In this document: in pieces, positions 1-10,359 of the stretch
Layout of the letters: every line of letters starts with the position of its first letter
Position numbering within the stretch: the first letter of the stretch is position 1
Origin: Akanthomyces muscarius
Taxonomy: Eukaryota > Ascomycota > Sordariomycetes > Hypocreales > Cordycipitaceae
Length of the DNA stretch: 64,000 nucleotides
Assembly (NCBI RefSeq): GCF_028009165.1
Contig: NC_079242.1
Coordinates: 5,208,001 to 5,272,000 of the forward strand
Reading direction: 5' to 3'
Translations under genes and position numbers: made by a program
Notes under the pieces: generated by a model
Told to the model about the DNA's origin: nothing
The model's database searches: none
What the model saw: only the letters and a program-made list of their open reading frames with translations

Positions 1-56
1 CTCATTTTTTACAACCATATCCTGATCTTTCTCTTTCCACCCCCGATCATCCGAAA

Positions 57-1473
57 ATGTCGCTCACAAACGCTTCTCCCGAGGCCGCCGCCCGCGAGGC
101 CAAGTCGGCGTCGTTTACCCTCGCCGCGCTGCCGGCGTCGGCGCGCAACGAGGCCCTCGAGGGTATCCACGCCGCGCTGTCGGCCAACCGCGATGCCATC
201 CTCGCCGCCAACGCCCGGGACTTGGAGCTGGCGCGCAAGGCCGCCGCCGACGGGTCGCTCAGCGAGGCGCTCGTCAGCCGCCTCGACCTCGGCAAGAAGG
301 GCAAGTGGGAGGACATGCTCAAAGGCATCCTCGACGTGCGGGACCTGCCCGACCCCGTGGGCAACATCTCGATGCGCACCAAGCTAGACGACGACCTCGT
401 CATGGAGCGCGTGTCGTGCCCGATTGGCGTGCTGCTCATCATCTTTGAGGCGCGCCCCGAGGTCATTGCCAACATTGCCAGCTTGGCCATCAAGTCTGGC
501 AACTCGGCTATTCTCAAGGGTGAGTTTCAAAAATCACCGCCCCTCCTCTCTCTTGATGTTTCAGTATGCTGACAGTGCCAAATCAGGTGGCAAAGAGTCG
601 ACTGAATCCTTCGTCGCCATCTCCCAGGTCATCTCCGCCGCCCTCGACAAGAGCCAGGTGCCCAACGGCGCCATCCAGCTCGTCACAACCCGCGACGCCA
701 TTGCCAGCCTCCTCGCGCAGGACCGCTCCATCGACCTCGTCATCCCGCGCGGCTCCAACGAGCTGGTGCGTTACATCAAAGAATCTACCAAGATCCCCGT
801 GCTGGGCCACGCCGACGGCCTGTGTAGCATCTACCTGACCGCCACCGCCGACCCGGCCAAGGCTGCCACCGCCATTGTCGACGCCAAGACGAGCTACCCG
901 GCCGCCTGCAACAGCGTCGAGACGCTCCTTGTTCAGGACGCTGCCCTCAACAGCACCTTTGCCCCCGTCGTGGCCGGTCTCGTCGCCAAGGGCGTCGAGC
1001 TTCGCTGCGATGGCTCCAGCAAGGCCGCCGCCCTGGCAAGCCTCAACGGCGGCGACTCTAGCAAGATTGTCGACGCCACCGACGCCGACTACGACACGGA
1101 GCACCTGTCGCTGACGATTGCCGTCAAGACGGTGGCGTCGGCCGACGAGGCCATTGCGCACATCAACGCCCACGGCTCCGGCCACACCGAGTCCATCATG
1201 ACGTCGGACAGGGACGAGGCCGAGCGCTTCATGAACCAAGTCGACTCGGCGGGCGCGTACTGGAACGCCTCGACGCGCTTGGCCGACGGCATGCGCTACG
1301 GCTTCGGCACCGAGGTCGGCATCAGCACCAACAAGATCCACGCCCGCGGGCCCGTCGGCCTCGAGGGCCTGACCATCTATAAGTACAAGATTCGCGGCGA
1401 CTACCAGCCCACGGCTGGCTATGGCGATGGCGAGGGCCAGAAGCCATTCAAGCATGAGAAGCTGGCTCTTTAA
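57..1473 (+). CDS. PRO2: gamma-glutamyl phosphate reductase (glutamate-5-semialdehyde dehydrogenase)
   Basis: Second enzyme of proline synthesis: NADPH-dependent reduction of gamma-glutamyl phosphate to glutamate-5-semialdehyde, probably cytosolic. Two exons, 57-519 and 587-1473, join across a 67-nt GT..AG intron in phase 1 (junction reads LKGGKES) and give 449 residues, the usual family length. The fold is aldehyde-dehydrogenase-like. The catalytic cysteine is about residue 262 in SYPAACNSVETLL, and the C-terminal family signature EVGISTNKIHARGPVGLEGL is complete. The ATG at 57 is the first in the window and is followed by an alanine-rich start typical of the family. Its 3' end converges on the NmrA-like gene. 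Only 56 bp of upstream sequence is visible, so regulation cannot be judged. Family assignment is firm; the symbol follows the yeast name. Confidence 0.95.
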
Positions 1474-1772
1474 ATATAAAATGTTAGGAATGATGATGGA
1501 AAAGAAGAAAAAGGCATACCAGTTGTCGCGTTGGATACCCCCGTGCATATATAGCGCTTAAGAAAAAAATATCAAAATCACAATTCATTTAAATCGACAC
1601 ATGAACTGGGCTTGAAGTACGATGCAGATGCATTCTATCCTTGCGAGTCTCGACTTCGGTCTTCCCACCAAGTGGCCGAATAATCGTAGCTGTTCAAATA
1701 TATACGGAAAAACTTGGTCTACGAAAATCACTAACGACTCTATGTACTGATACTACAAAAACAACCATCCCT

Positions 1773-2847
1773 CTAGCTGGCCATGCGCTCCGTCCGCTGC
1801 TTCAGCACCTCGGCCAGCGCAATCGCGTCCTTGGTCGCCTCGTCCAGTTCCTCCTGCGGCAGGCCGAGCAGCGCATTCTGCGCCTTGGCCGAGACGTCGA
1901 GCGCATCGTCGGGGAAAAAAGCCCGCGCGTACAGCATCTTGCCAAAACCGGCCATGTTGCCCTGGCGGACCAGCGCGCGGCCGGTCTCGAACCGCTGCCG
2001 GGTGCTCTCCTGGGTGACTGTCCAGTCGGCATCGGTGGTGCCCGTCACGCGCTGGACGCTCGCCAGCATGTCGTTTTGGCTCACCACGAAGCTCTTGACG
2101 TAGATGCTGGCGTTGAAAAAGGCAGACAGCGTTGGGCTGGCGTCGGCCGCGTCCCGGGGGAGGAGTGGGAGCGCCAGCGCGGCGGCCACGGCCCGCCCGA
2201 CCTGCGCGAGCGTCGACGTCGAGTTCCTGGTCGCGCCGTCGTCGTAGCGCGTGAGCGTGCGCCGGTCAAAGTCGAACCCGAAGCGCGCCTCGCCGCCCCC
2301 GAGGCTGTAGTCGTACCAGAAGCCGCAGCAGACGTTGACCCACGTCATGCCGAGGCTCTCGACCTCTGCGCGCTGCGCCTTGGCCGCGGGCCCGAGCAGG
2401 ACGTCCTCGCCCATCTGGGTGTCGGCGACGTCGCCGCCGTACGAGTTGGGCATGATGTAGGAGACGCCGGCCCGGGCCGCGGCCTGGACGAGCTGGCTGT
2501 GCGTCGAGGGCGGGGCCATGGGCGCGAGCGTGATGATGAGGAACTGCTGGCCCTGCAGCGCGGCGACGAGGCTGGCCGGGTCGTCGTAAGAGATGGGGGC
2601 GACGGCGACGCCGGCGGGAAGCGTGTTGGTGCTGCCGACGCGGGAGAGGGCGGTGATCGTGTGCTTGCGGTCCGATTGGAGGAGCGCAGCGGTAATGTGC
2701 GCGCCAATGGTGCCGGCGGCCTGGGACGTTTGTTAGTAGAGTGGGAGGAGGAGAGTTGGAGAGGACAGAGAAACGTACGCCGACGATGGCAATTTTTTCA
2801 ATGGCATTGACAAAGCCGGGTTTCTGGTTAGAGGCGTATTCGGGCAT
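1773..2847 (-). CDS. NmrA-like NAD(P)-binding protein (isoflavone-reductase-like)
   Basis: Two exons on the minus strand, 2847-2779 and 2720-1773, give 338 residues. The intron begins GTACGT, contains CTAAC and ends CAG. The spliced N-terminus carries the Rossmann glycine motif IAIVGAAGTIGAH at about residues 18-30, which identifies the NmrA/atypical short-chain dehydrogenase group. Later segments (VSYIMPNSYGGD, a long C-terminal substrate-cap region) fit NmrA-like proteins of about 300-340 residues. Some members are dinucleotide-sensing regulators without catalysis, others are reductases; nothing here separates the two. I chose the ATG at 2847 because the reading frame farther upstream opens only with a TTG. 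A TATA-like sequence lies about 120 bp upstream. The gene converges on PRO2. Confidence 0.85.
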
Positions 2848-2964
2848 GTTGAAGGTTTGGACCAAGTGTGGTGTGGAAGAGAGTGGTGTATAGAATGGTG
2901 TAAGTGGTGAGAGTGTAAGTGACTTGGAGCATCTTCTGGCTCTGAGTTGGGAATTACCCTGAAC

Positions 2965-2972
2965 TTATATAA
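2965..2972 (-). promoter_or_regulatory. TATA-like element of the NmrA-like gene
   Basis: TTATATAA, reading the same on both strands, sits about 120 bp upstream of the ATG at 2847. Position and sequence fit a TATA box; no transcription start is visible. Confidence 0.4.
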
Positions 2973-3639
2973 TTTGAGTCGGATGAGGATTTCGGAGAGT
3001 TTTCGTAAACTCAAAGCAAGACTTTCGCTGCCTCGTCTTACAGATGAGCATCGTGTTGCGCCGTAGGGCTGGCCGCGCCGCCTGCGCCGGTCATGTCCGC
3101 GGCGTTAGCGGGGGCGGACTCCGGGCCGGAATTCTTGGCCACAACAGACCGTCAGCAAAAGTAGCGGCCCTGTGAGTCAGCCCATCACGACCTGATGTGC
3201 GGCTGCTGCGGCTTCCTAAATCCGATTTTGGGTAATCGCACTTGGTGCGATCGGAGTCCGTCTGCATTGCAGAGTGCGCAGAAGCAAAACACTGCACAGC
3301 TTGTGTTTATGCATCCCTGGCTGCAGGAGAGAGCCAGTGCATGTTAGTGGCGAGCCACAGATCCATACGCGCATAGAAGATGTCATCATTGGTGCCCTCA
3401 TAGTGTAACTCTGTTCGTTCGACTGTCGCACAACAATAGCAGAGCGACACCTGGCCAGGCGCCAAGCAAGTCCGCAGGATAAGCTTTTCACTGTACGGAA
3501 CTGGAGAGCCGATGTACAGTGTGACAAGTTCCCTTCATCTGCATACTCGGCAACCATATATCTACATGCTAGCCTACCCTAGAACCTTGTGTCAAGCTCA
3601 TTTCTTGTTCCCAATCCTTCTGCTGGGCCCTTCGCTGCA
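2973..3639. other. intergenic, no gene seen
   Basis: Upstream DNA of the NmrA-like gene and downstream DNA of the DUF4267 gene. The small open frames here (up to about 113 codons) overlap one another on both strands and show no family motif or splice structure. Confidence 0.6.
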
Positions 3640-4041
3640 TTACCACGAGATCTGCGCCCCTGATGTCTGCCCAAAGAACCCCCACGCACCGAGACCCAAG
3701 CTCGTTATTAGCCGAAACATCGCCTTGCCTGGGTTGCCTTGACGCCAGCAGACGTACGAGTCCACAAGTCCCAAGTACCAGCCCATGAGCGTCAGCAGGA
3801 TATCGCACTCTTCCAGCATGCCGCGAAAATAAAGGACAAACATGATGATGCCGAGGACGGTCGTGCGGGCACCGTTGATCATCATGACGGGGTGCGCTGC
3901 GGGTGAGTTTGCGACACGCGCTGGGAAGCCAAACTCGAGCATCGCCCCTGCCGGTGCGAAGAGGGGCCAGAAGCCGCCTAAGGATGTTGTTGTTGCGGCG
4001 AAGAGCGCGGGCATGTGGCGGCGGCTAAATTCGACGGACAT
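3640..4041 (-). CDS. small four-helix membrane protein, DUF4267-like
   Basis: Single exon, 133 residues from the ATG at 4041 (MSVEFSRRHMPALFAATTTS). The frame upstream opens only with TTG, so the longer version is unlikely. Four hydrophobic stretches are visible: around FAATTTSLGGFWPLFAPAGA, TVLGIIMFVLYFRGML, ILLTLMGWYLGLVDSYVCW and FRLITSLGLGAWGFF. The order, the loop with RQGNPGKAMFR and the length match fungal DUF4267 proteins, a family without known function. It is probably an integral membrane protein. No neighbour suggests a role. Confidence 0.72.
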   Translation of the reverse strand: MSVEFSRRHMPALFAATTTSLGGFWPLFAPAGAMLEFGFPARVANSPAAHPVMMINGARTTVLGIIMFVLYFRGMLEECDILLTLMGWYLGLVDSYVCWRQGNPGKAMFRLITSLGLGAWGFFGQTSGAQISW

Positions 4042-5270
4042 TATGGCGAAGGCGGTAGAGGAGTTGTCTGACTGGTAGGGGTGCAAGAAGGTCTTTGCGG
4101 CTCAGGCAGTGTAGCTCGGTAATAAATGTGTAAGGATTGAATTCTTTGACGAGGCTGTAATTTTACTGTCCAATATTTTTGTTGTTGGGGTGTCGCCGCC
4201 CGCCATGCTGTCGAAGGCTAACGTTGACCCTTGCAAAAAGTAGTTGACTAACCGCCGGAGTGTCTACCAAGCCTCGGTAGGCAGCCGCCTGATGTTGGCG
4301 TAGGAGACAGTTGGTATCGAATCAGCAAAACTCAGGTTTATGTTGATTATAGTAGAAAGAGGTATAAGCTTCAGGATCCAGTCTAGGCACAGAACCCAGC
4401 GCCATTACTGTGTATTCTTAACACTATATTATAGAGACAGGTACAGAAAGGCGTGTCGTGTGTAGCGAAGCGTCCAGGCTTAGGTGTAGAAGGTCGCGCT
4501 AAGCAATTAGGACGGCTACTTTAAAAAACATGTTGCCTTATTCCGTCAATTAGCCATATTGCTAGTCGATAACAGTGGTTTGTGAGATAGTGAGCTCAGA
4601 TAGCCATTTGAATCAAGCGAATGCCACTTTTTAAGTCCCGGCTCCCTCTCTGTGGCCGTGGTTCCGTAGATGTAGCGGCTAGAGGCCTACAACGTCCACG
4701 AATGGATACGCTCTCGGTTCTCCCTTGAGTCGATGCTGAGACAGAAAGTTGTCCGCCTCAACGTATGTTCCTGCCCAACGATCCCAAAGCATGGTATACT
4801 GGTCAAAACTGCAGAATTCAAGCTTTGGATTTTGGCGCTCGCCAAGGTCGCCTTATTTGAGTCGTATGGCGACAGCCACGAGATTGTTGACGCATTCCAT
4901 ATTAGCATCTTTGCCCCCCGCGGCCGATCATTAGTGTCAAAGAGAACGGGGCATTCTAAAAGATGTATTTAGAACAAAACAATTTTTTTCTACTTACTTG
5001 ATAAATATCATTTAACTAAAGAAATGAAATTTTACAATGGACTAGAATAGATAAGCGCCTAGTTCTCTGGATAGCTAGAAAGTAAGCCCGCGGCGTCCCG
5101 CAGCACCCGCAGTTTAATAAGTTTTGGTGGTGTTGAGCAGAAGCTTCTTTGAGGCCGCTGGAGCCGCAACAGCCGCGCAGGGCTGTCCTTAATTTCGGCC
5201 GCATTGCCCCAATGCTACTACTAATTCAGACGAGTTTAAATCAGAAATTAAATCAAGGTACGATTTTTTC
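4042..5270. other. AT-richer intergenic DNA, no gene seen
   Basis: About 1.2 kb with stop codons in all frames; the longest frames are 60-80 codons and overlap on both strands. Composition is more AT-rich than the flanking coding DNA. It may contain old mutated repeat sequence, but I see no terminal repeats or transposase motif. Confidence 0.55.
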
Positions 5271-5279
5271 TATATATAT
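5271..5279 (+). promoter_or_regulatory. TATA box of the MFS transporter gene
   Basis: TATATATAT lies 70-78 bp upstream of the ATG at 5349, a plausible TATA position for a short leader. Confidence 0.5.
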
Positions 5280-5348
5280 CACCTCTCTTTCGCAAAACAA
5301 TTGTGCAAATGTCCAATAACTTACACCAACTTACATCAACTGGGCACC

Positions 5349-6911
5349 ATGCCTCTACCACACAACACCACGGCACAAACCAAGGACCAAACCCCCGACG
5401 TCCTGGCCTCCGATATGTCTTCCTCCAATAAGGATAAACGCCTCGTTCATCGCTCACTTGCCACCGAAATCATCTTTGTCGGCGTCGTCTGCGCCGCACA
5501 GCTCCTCACGCAAGCCGGCCTCGCCCTCAGTATCGCGCCCCAAACCCTCATCGCCCAATCCTTTCACATCACCGACCAGGGAACTGCGAGCTGGTTTTCT
5601 GCCGCCTACTCCCTGACGGTGGGCACGTTTATCCTCCCAGCGGGCCGCCTGGGCGATGTCTTTGGCCATAAGCGGTTCTTGGCGGGCGGCTTTGCCTGGT
5701 TTGGCGTGTGGTCCGCGCTCGCGGGCTGCGCCGTCTACAGCGGACCGATCCTATTTGCGTTTTGCCGCGCGATGCAGGGCATGGGTCCGGCGTTTATGCT
5801 GCCGAACGCGGTGGCGATCCTAGGGCGCGCATATGAGGCCGGAAGCATGCGTCAAAATATGGTGTTTAGCCTTTTTGGTGCCACCGCGCCTTCTGGGTTT
5901 ATTGTTGGCGCCGTTTTTTCGAGCTTGTTGGCGCAGAAAACGTGGTGGCCGTGGGCGTATTGGGTCATGGCCTTGGCGTGTCTGCTGTTCGCTGTCTTAA
6001 GCGTCTTTGCTGTGCCGGCGACGGTCAGGGAAAGCGCGCAGGAAGATGGAAACGACCCGCTCTGGCAAAGAGTTGATCTATTTGGGTCGGTTGCGGGCGT
6101 CTCGGCCCTGATCCTCTTCAACTTTGCCTGGAACCAGGGTCCGGTCGTTGGATGGACACAGCCATATACATACTCCATCATGATTGTCGGCATTCTTGCA
6201 TTCGTCCTCTTTATCTTCATTGAAAACAGAGCTACGCACCCTCTGATCCCCTTTGGTGTCTTGAAAATCGACTCCCTCTTTACTCTGGCCTGCATCGGCG
6301 CCGGTTGGTCCAGTTTTGGCATTTTTGTTCTATACACTTGGAACTTTGTCGTTCAGTTTCGACACCAGACGCCCCTTCTGTCGTCGGCGCAGTTCTCGCC
6401 CGTTGCCATCAGCGGGCTGTGTGCTGCTGTTGGCACAGGTATCGCTCTGAGCAACCTGCGCCCTTCGTCCGTTATTTTCGTCTCCATGGTTGGTTTTGCC
6501 GCAGGCGGAGCCATTTTGGCAACCATGCCCATCCACCAGACGTACTGGGGGCAGGAGTTTGTGGGCCTCATCGTCTTGCCCTGGGGTATGGACATGTCGT
6601 TTCCAGCGGCGACCATTGTCTTGAGTCGAGCAATGCCGCGGAAGCACCAGGGTCTGGCAGCGTCTCTGGTGAACACCTTTGTCAACTATTCCATCTCCAT
6701 CGGACTCGGGTTTGCGGGCACTGTAGATTCCAATGTCAATGATGGGGGCCGAGAGGTTCTTCGCGGCTTCCGTGGCGCGCTGTATCTGGGCGTTGGTCTT
6801 GCGGGCTTGGGTGTCGTCGTGGCCCTGCTGTTCTGTTTTGTAGATTGGTATAGATCTGACATCTGCGAGAAGATGGAGCAGGAGAGTGAGAATAAACTAG
6901 ACAGTGCGTAA
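5349..6911 (+). CDS. MFS transporter, DHA2/ATR1-like drug or ammonium efflux group
   Basis: Single exon, 520 residues from the ATG at 5349 (context ggcaccATGcc); the 16 codons farther upstream open only with TTG. After a hydrophilic N-terminus come repeated hydrophobic segments consistent with a 14-helix transporter. Sequence marks include the loop AGRLGDVFGHKRFLAGG after helix 2, the helix-4 run FAFCRAMQGMGPAFMLPNAV and the helix-5 stretch FGATAPSGFIVGAVFSSLL. These resemble fungal ATR1/YMR279C-like proteins (aminotriazole resistance, low-affinity ammonium, boron). The substrate cannot be inferred. It acts at a membrane, probably the plasma membrane. It is isolated from the carboxylase cluster by the decayed region. 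Confidence 0.88.
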   Translation: MPLPHNTTAQTKDQTPDVLASDMSSSNKDKRLVHRSLATEIIFVGVVCAAQLLTQAGLALSIAPQTLIAQSFHITDQGTASWFSAAYSLTVGTFILPAGRLGDVFGHKRFLAGGFAWFGVWSALAGCAVYSGPILFAFCRAMQGMGPAFMLPNAVAILGRAYEAGSMRQNMVFSLFGATAPSGFIVGAVFSSLLAQKTWWPWAYWVMALACLLFAVLSVFAVPATVRESAQEDGNDPLWQRVDLFGSVAGVSALILFNFAWNQGPVVGWTQPYTYSIMIVGILAFVLFIFIENRATHPLIPFGVLKIDSLFTLACIGAGWSSFGIFVLYTWNFVVQFRHQTPLLSSAQFSPVAISGLCAAVGTGIALSNLRPSSVIFVSMVGFAAGGAILATMPIHQTYWGQEFVGLIVLPWGMDMSFPAATIVLSRAMPRKHQGLAASLVNTFVNYSISIGLGFAGTVDSNVNDGGREVLRGFRGALYLGVGLAGLGVVVALLFCFVDWYRSDICEKMEQESENKLDSA

Positions 6912-7847
6912 ATGGGTGATAGCTCGTACATAAACGGGCCTTGAACTGTGGCGAGTGGGTGATTGTCGGTGATCAAGGGGACACTATTTAGTATGGGTGG
7001 TATTTACGGGCTAGTAATACCTATTCAATCATTGCACTCCGTACTGACTGACACTGAATGAGTGCCGGCAGCGATTGGATGTTGGCACGAACCTAGTACC
7101 AGCAACTCAAACTCGGTGTCAACCAGTAGGCTAGGCAGTACTTGACTTGTCTATGTGCTAGTACATGGTAGTGGAATATAGCAGTTACTGGCATAGTAGC
7201 TATGTCCGGTGCATCATTCGGACCACTTTTTGCATCATAAACTTTTGATTTTGAATTTGTGAAGTCGGCCGGTGGCAGAACTGAGGTAAATCTTAGGCGC
7301 GTATATGCCAGCGTGTGATCTGAGTAACTAGAAAAAAGGATTTTTTTTTTAAATCTCCACGACTATTGCATTTCAATGATAGTACTTATCATAATATCAA
7401 TTCTAAATTAGAGGTGTGGTCAGTGGTAGAAGCTAGGCAGCCGGTTTGGCTGGCGGTCGCTGCCACGAAGGCATTAAGAATGACTTCATCAGCGTTAGGG
7501 TTAGACGTGCGCTAGCTTCAGCGCGATAGCGCTATAACTAGTGCTGGAGCATAGGCTGTAACTAGCGCTGGAGCAAGCGCGGCAACACATTGACCGCTGG
7601 TTGAACAAGGCAGATAGGCTCTGAAGCCTACTGCGGGAGTAATACGGATAAGATCAATGTAGAGAGCACATCGTAAACTTCAAGTCCAGCCACCTCTTAG
7701 AATAAGTCTAGAAGGAGAAGTGGGGCTAAAAGTGGCAGAAAAAAGTGAAGATGCATGGAATGTGCGAGGTATGTGCACTACAAGTACTCTCAGCCAGCCA
7801 GCCAGCCACTTCGACTGTTCAACACGATAAATCTCGCGAGTACCGCA
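6912..7847. other. intergenic with telomere-like motif and direct repeats
   Basis: No coding signal. It contains GTTAGGGTTAG at 7494-7504 and a 17-bp direct repeat with one mismatch at 7535-7551 and 7559-7575 (taactagtgctggagca / taactagcgctggagca). A D-arm-like stretch at 7417-7433 lacks any B box and is not a tRNA. Confidence 0.5.
7535..7575 (+). repeat. 17-bp imperfect direct repeat pair
   Basis: Two copies of taactag[t/c]gctggagca at 7535-7551 and 7559-7575, separated by 7 bp. They lie 30 bp after the telomere-like GTTAGGGTTAG. Origin unknown. Confidence 0.6.
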
Positions 7848-9862
7848 ATGGTGCCGTTTAGTGTACTCACCGCCACGGTGACTGACATTGAAGAATTGCT
7901 GAGCAACGGTACGCTCACTAGCGAAGCCGTGGTAACGGAATACTGAAAGCAAATTGACCGCTACAATGGGTACCTCCATGCCGTCGTTGCTGTTGCACCG
8001 AAGCAACTGCTTATCAAGAGAGCTCGCTTTCTAGACCAGGAGAGGGCTTCTGGACGGCTGTTGAGCCCTCTCCATGGCATCCCTTACTCATCAAGGTTCG
8101 AAACTCCTGTTCCTGCTGCGTCGACATCACTTACTTGAAGATAGGATAATACTGCCACTCATCACGCTCTTAGAATGGACACAACAGCGGGAACGCTTGC
8201 CTTGGTGGGTTCAAAGGCTCCAGACAGCGCCCCATGTGTTGCTCAGGTATGAAGCAGACTTTTTCGCCGCTGGTCTGTCGATGAAGCTGACTATAAAAAG
8301 TTGCAAGCAGCTGGGGCCATCATCCTTGCGAAGGCAAATTTAAGTATACATCTGCCCTTTGCCGTCCTGTGTGCTTATTGATAACTAATGCTAGAAAGGA
8401 ATTGAGCAACTTCAGGTAAATAACACCCCTCCTTTTAGTCTGCTACCTCGCCATCGTACCACTGACATCTTTCTAGAGGCTTGCATATGCCAACTGGCTG
8501 GTCGGTCGTCGGTGGACTCACGCAGTCGCCCTATGTCATCGGAGGCAAACGCTGGGATGACGGCTTCGGGGGCCATAGTGTACGCTTCTGCTAGATCTCC
8601 AAACCGACCGCGGTACTCTCATTCTAACTCATCCAACAGGCTGTAGGTGGCTCGTCTTCAGGATCTTGCGCTGGAGTGGCTGCGGGGTTCGCCCCTGCAG
8701 CCCTTGGTACTGACACCAACGGGTCGATTTTGATGCCTGCAACTCGACATGACGTCTACGCCATGAAACCAACTCTCGGTCTTATTTCCCAAGACGGTAT
8801 CTGCCCTATATCGTTCGACTTTGACTCTGCCGGCCCGATTGCCCGGTCAGCGCGAGACATTGCCATCCTCATGGATGCACTTGTCGACCGTGAGAAAGCC
8901 ACCAACATTCCTAACGGGACCTACGTATCGCATCTCACCGGATATTTTGACGGAATACGAATTGGAGTGCTGGAGCCCAAAGAATGGCATATGCCCCCCG
9001 TCGCAGTAGCGCCGAACAAGGAAGTAGATGATCAGCAGGTACGTACAGTTTCCCTCAAGATAGACTATTAAGACTTTATGTGAATCACTAAACGAGAATG
9101 GCAGGACGCGGATGCTTCAGCAGCGTACGAACGGCTAAAGTCCCTTGGGGCCATTGTGAAGCAAGTCGAGGTAGCCTCCTTGGAAGAGCTAGTTGTCGAC
9201 GGAATGAGCCAGATTCAAAGAGTCATGGGTAAGTTCCACCAGCTAAACGAAAAACTAGAAGACTTCTAATCAGTATTTTCAAAATTATGTTCAAAAGATT
9301 CCCGCTTCAGGCAGGCCATCGATTCATATCTCTCGAAATTAGAGGGAGGCAAGGTCCAAACCCTGGACCAGCTCATGCAGTTCATGCGCGATAACGCGAA
9401 GCAGGAAATGCCCCCTGGTATGGTTTCACCATCGCACTTGATTGGAATGGCAGTCTCTGACGATTCTCAGAGTCTCCCATTATGACACGTCTGGAAATCG
9501 CGGCAGCATTCGACATTACTGAAGATGGGTACCAGAACGCTCTCGCTGATATGAGAGATCTTGGCAGGAGGCGGGCGGTTGATAAATGTCTGAAGGAATA
9601 TGATGTTGACATTATCCTTGGGCCAGGAGATAGCAGGATTAATGAGCTCTACGCAACCGCAGGTTACCCGATGGCAGTCGTACCCTTTTCTTACGCGAGC
9701 TTCAACGGAAGACCGCTCGGGATGTGTGCTGTGGTCACCGCAAACCAAGAGGGCCTCATCATCCAGTTCATGAGCGCCTGGCAAGCTCATTTCAACAGTG
9801 AGAGGCAGCTACCTAAATGGATTGGAGGTGATCCCAACAGTGCCACCGAGAGCGAGCTCTAG
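7848..9862 (+). pseudogene. decayed amidase (amidase-signature family)
   Basis: Begins with MVPFSVLTATVTDIEELLSN, but the frame ends at a TGA (7944-7946) where homologues continue (next codons read KQIDRYNGYLHAVV). Near 8070 the conserved HGIPxLIK segment with the catalytic lysine is frame-shifted, and further shifts follow before KLQAAGAIILAKANL. The 3' part is well kept: GLHMPTGWSVVGG, then GGSSSGSCAGVAAGFAPAA and ALGTDTNGSILMPATR (cis-serine and nucleophile region), then exons around 8641-9037, 9105-9229, 9299-9416 and 9471-9862 with good GT..AG introns, ending ATESEL-stop. So it is a recent loss confined to the 5' third. The family hydrolyses amides; this copy should not make active enzyme unless it is re-initiated downstream, which would still lack the lysine. 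Confidence 0.8.
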
Positions 9863-10359
9863 GATTTCTTGGAGAAGTGTCACTTCAGGCATTGGCCGAA
9901 CGCACAGATGCGGACGGTTACTAAGTAATTGAGAAGGGATAGCAAAGAAAACGGCTCAAATTGCAAGTTATACCATACTAGCTCATCCTAATCTTTGGCT
10001 TCACAATTTTACGCTTGCGTTTCTCTATCTCGTGATCCTCCTGCGTATGTTCTCCATTCTTCAGATCCATTACCAGCCATGAATATCTCCTGAACGTAGA
10101 AAGTTTTGCCCACCCATTAACACACGACAATAAAGCTGGCTTCCAAGCTTTCTATGGGCCAATGTTCCGCATCTGTAGTCCCCAATTTGAAGTTTCCGTG
10201 AGAAATCACTTGCGCTGTTAGTGGCACTGAAGTGGCCTGCCCGCTTGGGGGGGATCCTTACAGGCTGAACCGATGCCCTGGCTTGAATAATAGCTTACAA
10301 ACACCAGCATTTCATCGAGCGCTTGGTTGCTGAGCCATTTCCAGTCTTTTTCTCATTGT
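9863..10359. other. intergenic, no gene seen
   Basis: AT-rich DNA between two decayed genes. The DUF6601-like remnant may extend leftwards into it, but I cannot align it beyond about 10340. Confidence 0.5.

Noticed and set aside
583..1548. 321-codon open frame on the minus strand
   Set aside because: Exact antisense of PRO2 exon 2; its composition (Val/Gly/Asp-rich) is the usual shadow of a GC-rich coding strand, with no domain.
1641..2810. 389-codon plus-strand frame opposite the NmrA-like gene
   Set aside because: Antisense shadow rich in Arg/Gly/Val; the minus strand has the splice sites and the Rossmann motif.
7417..7433. tRNA D-arm-like sequence tggtcagtggtagaagc
   Set aside because: No B box (GGTTCGANTCC) within 30-120 bp downstream and no acceptor-stem pairing seen.
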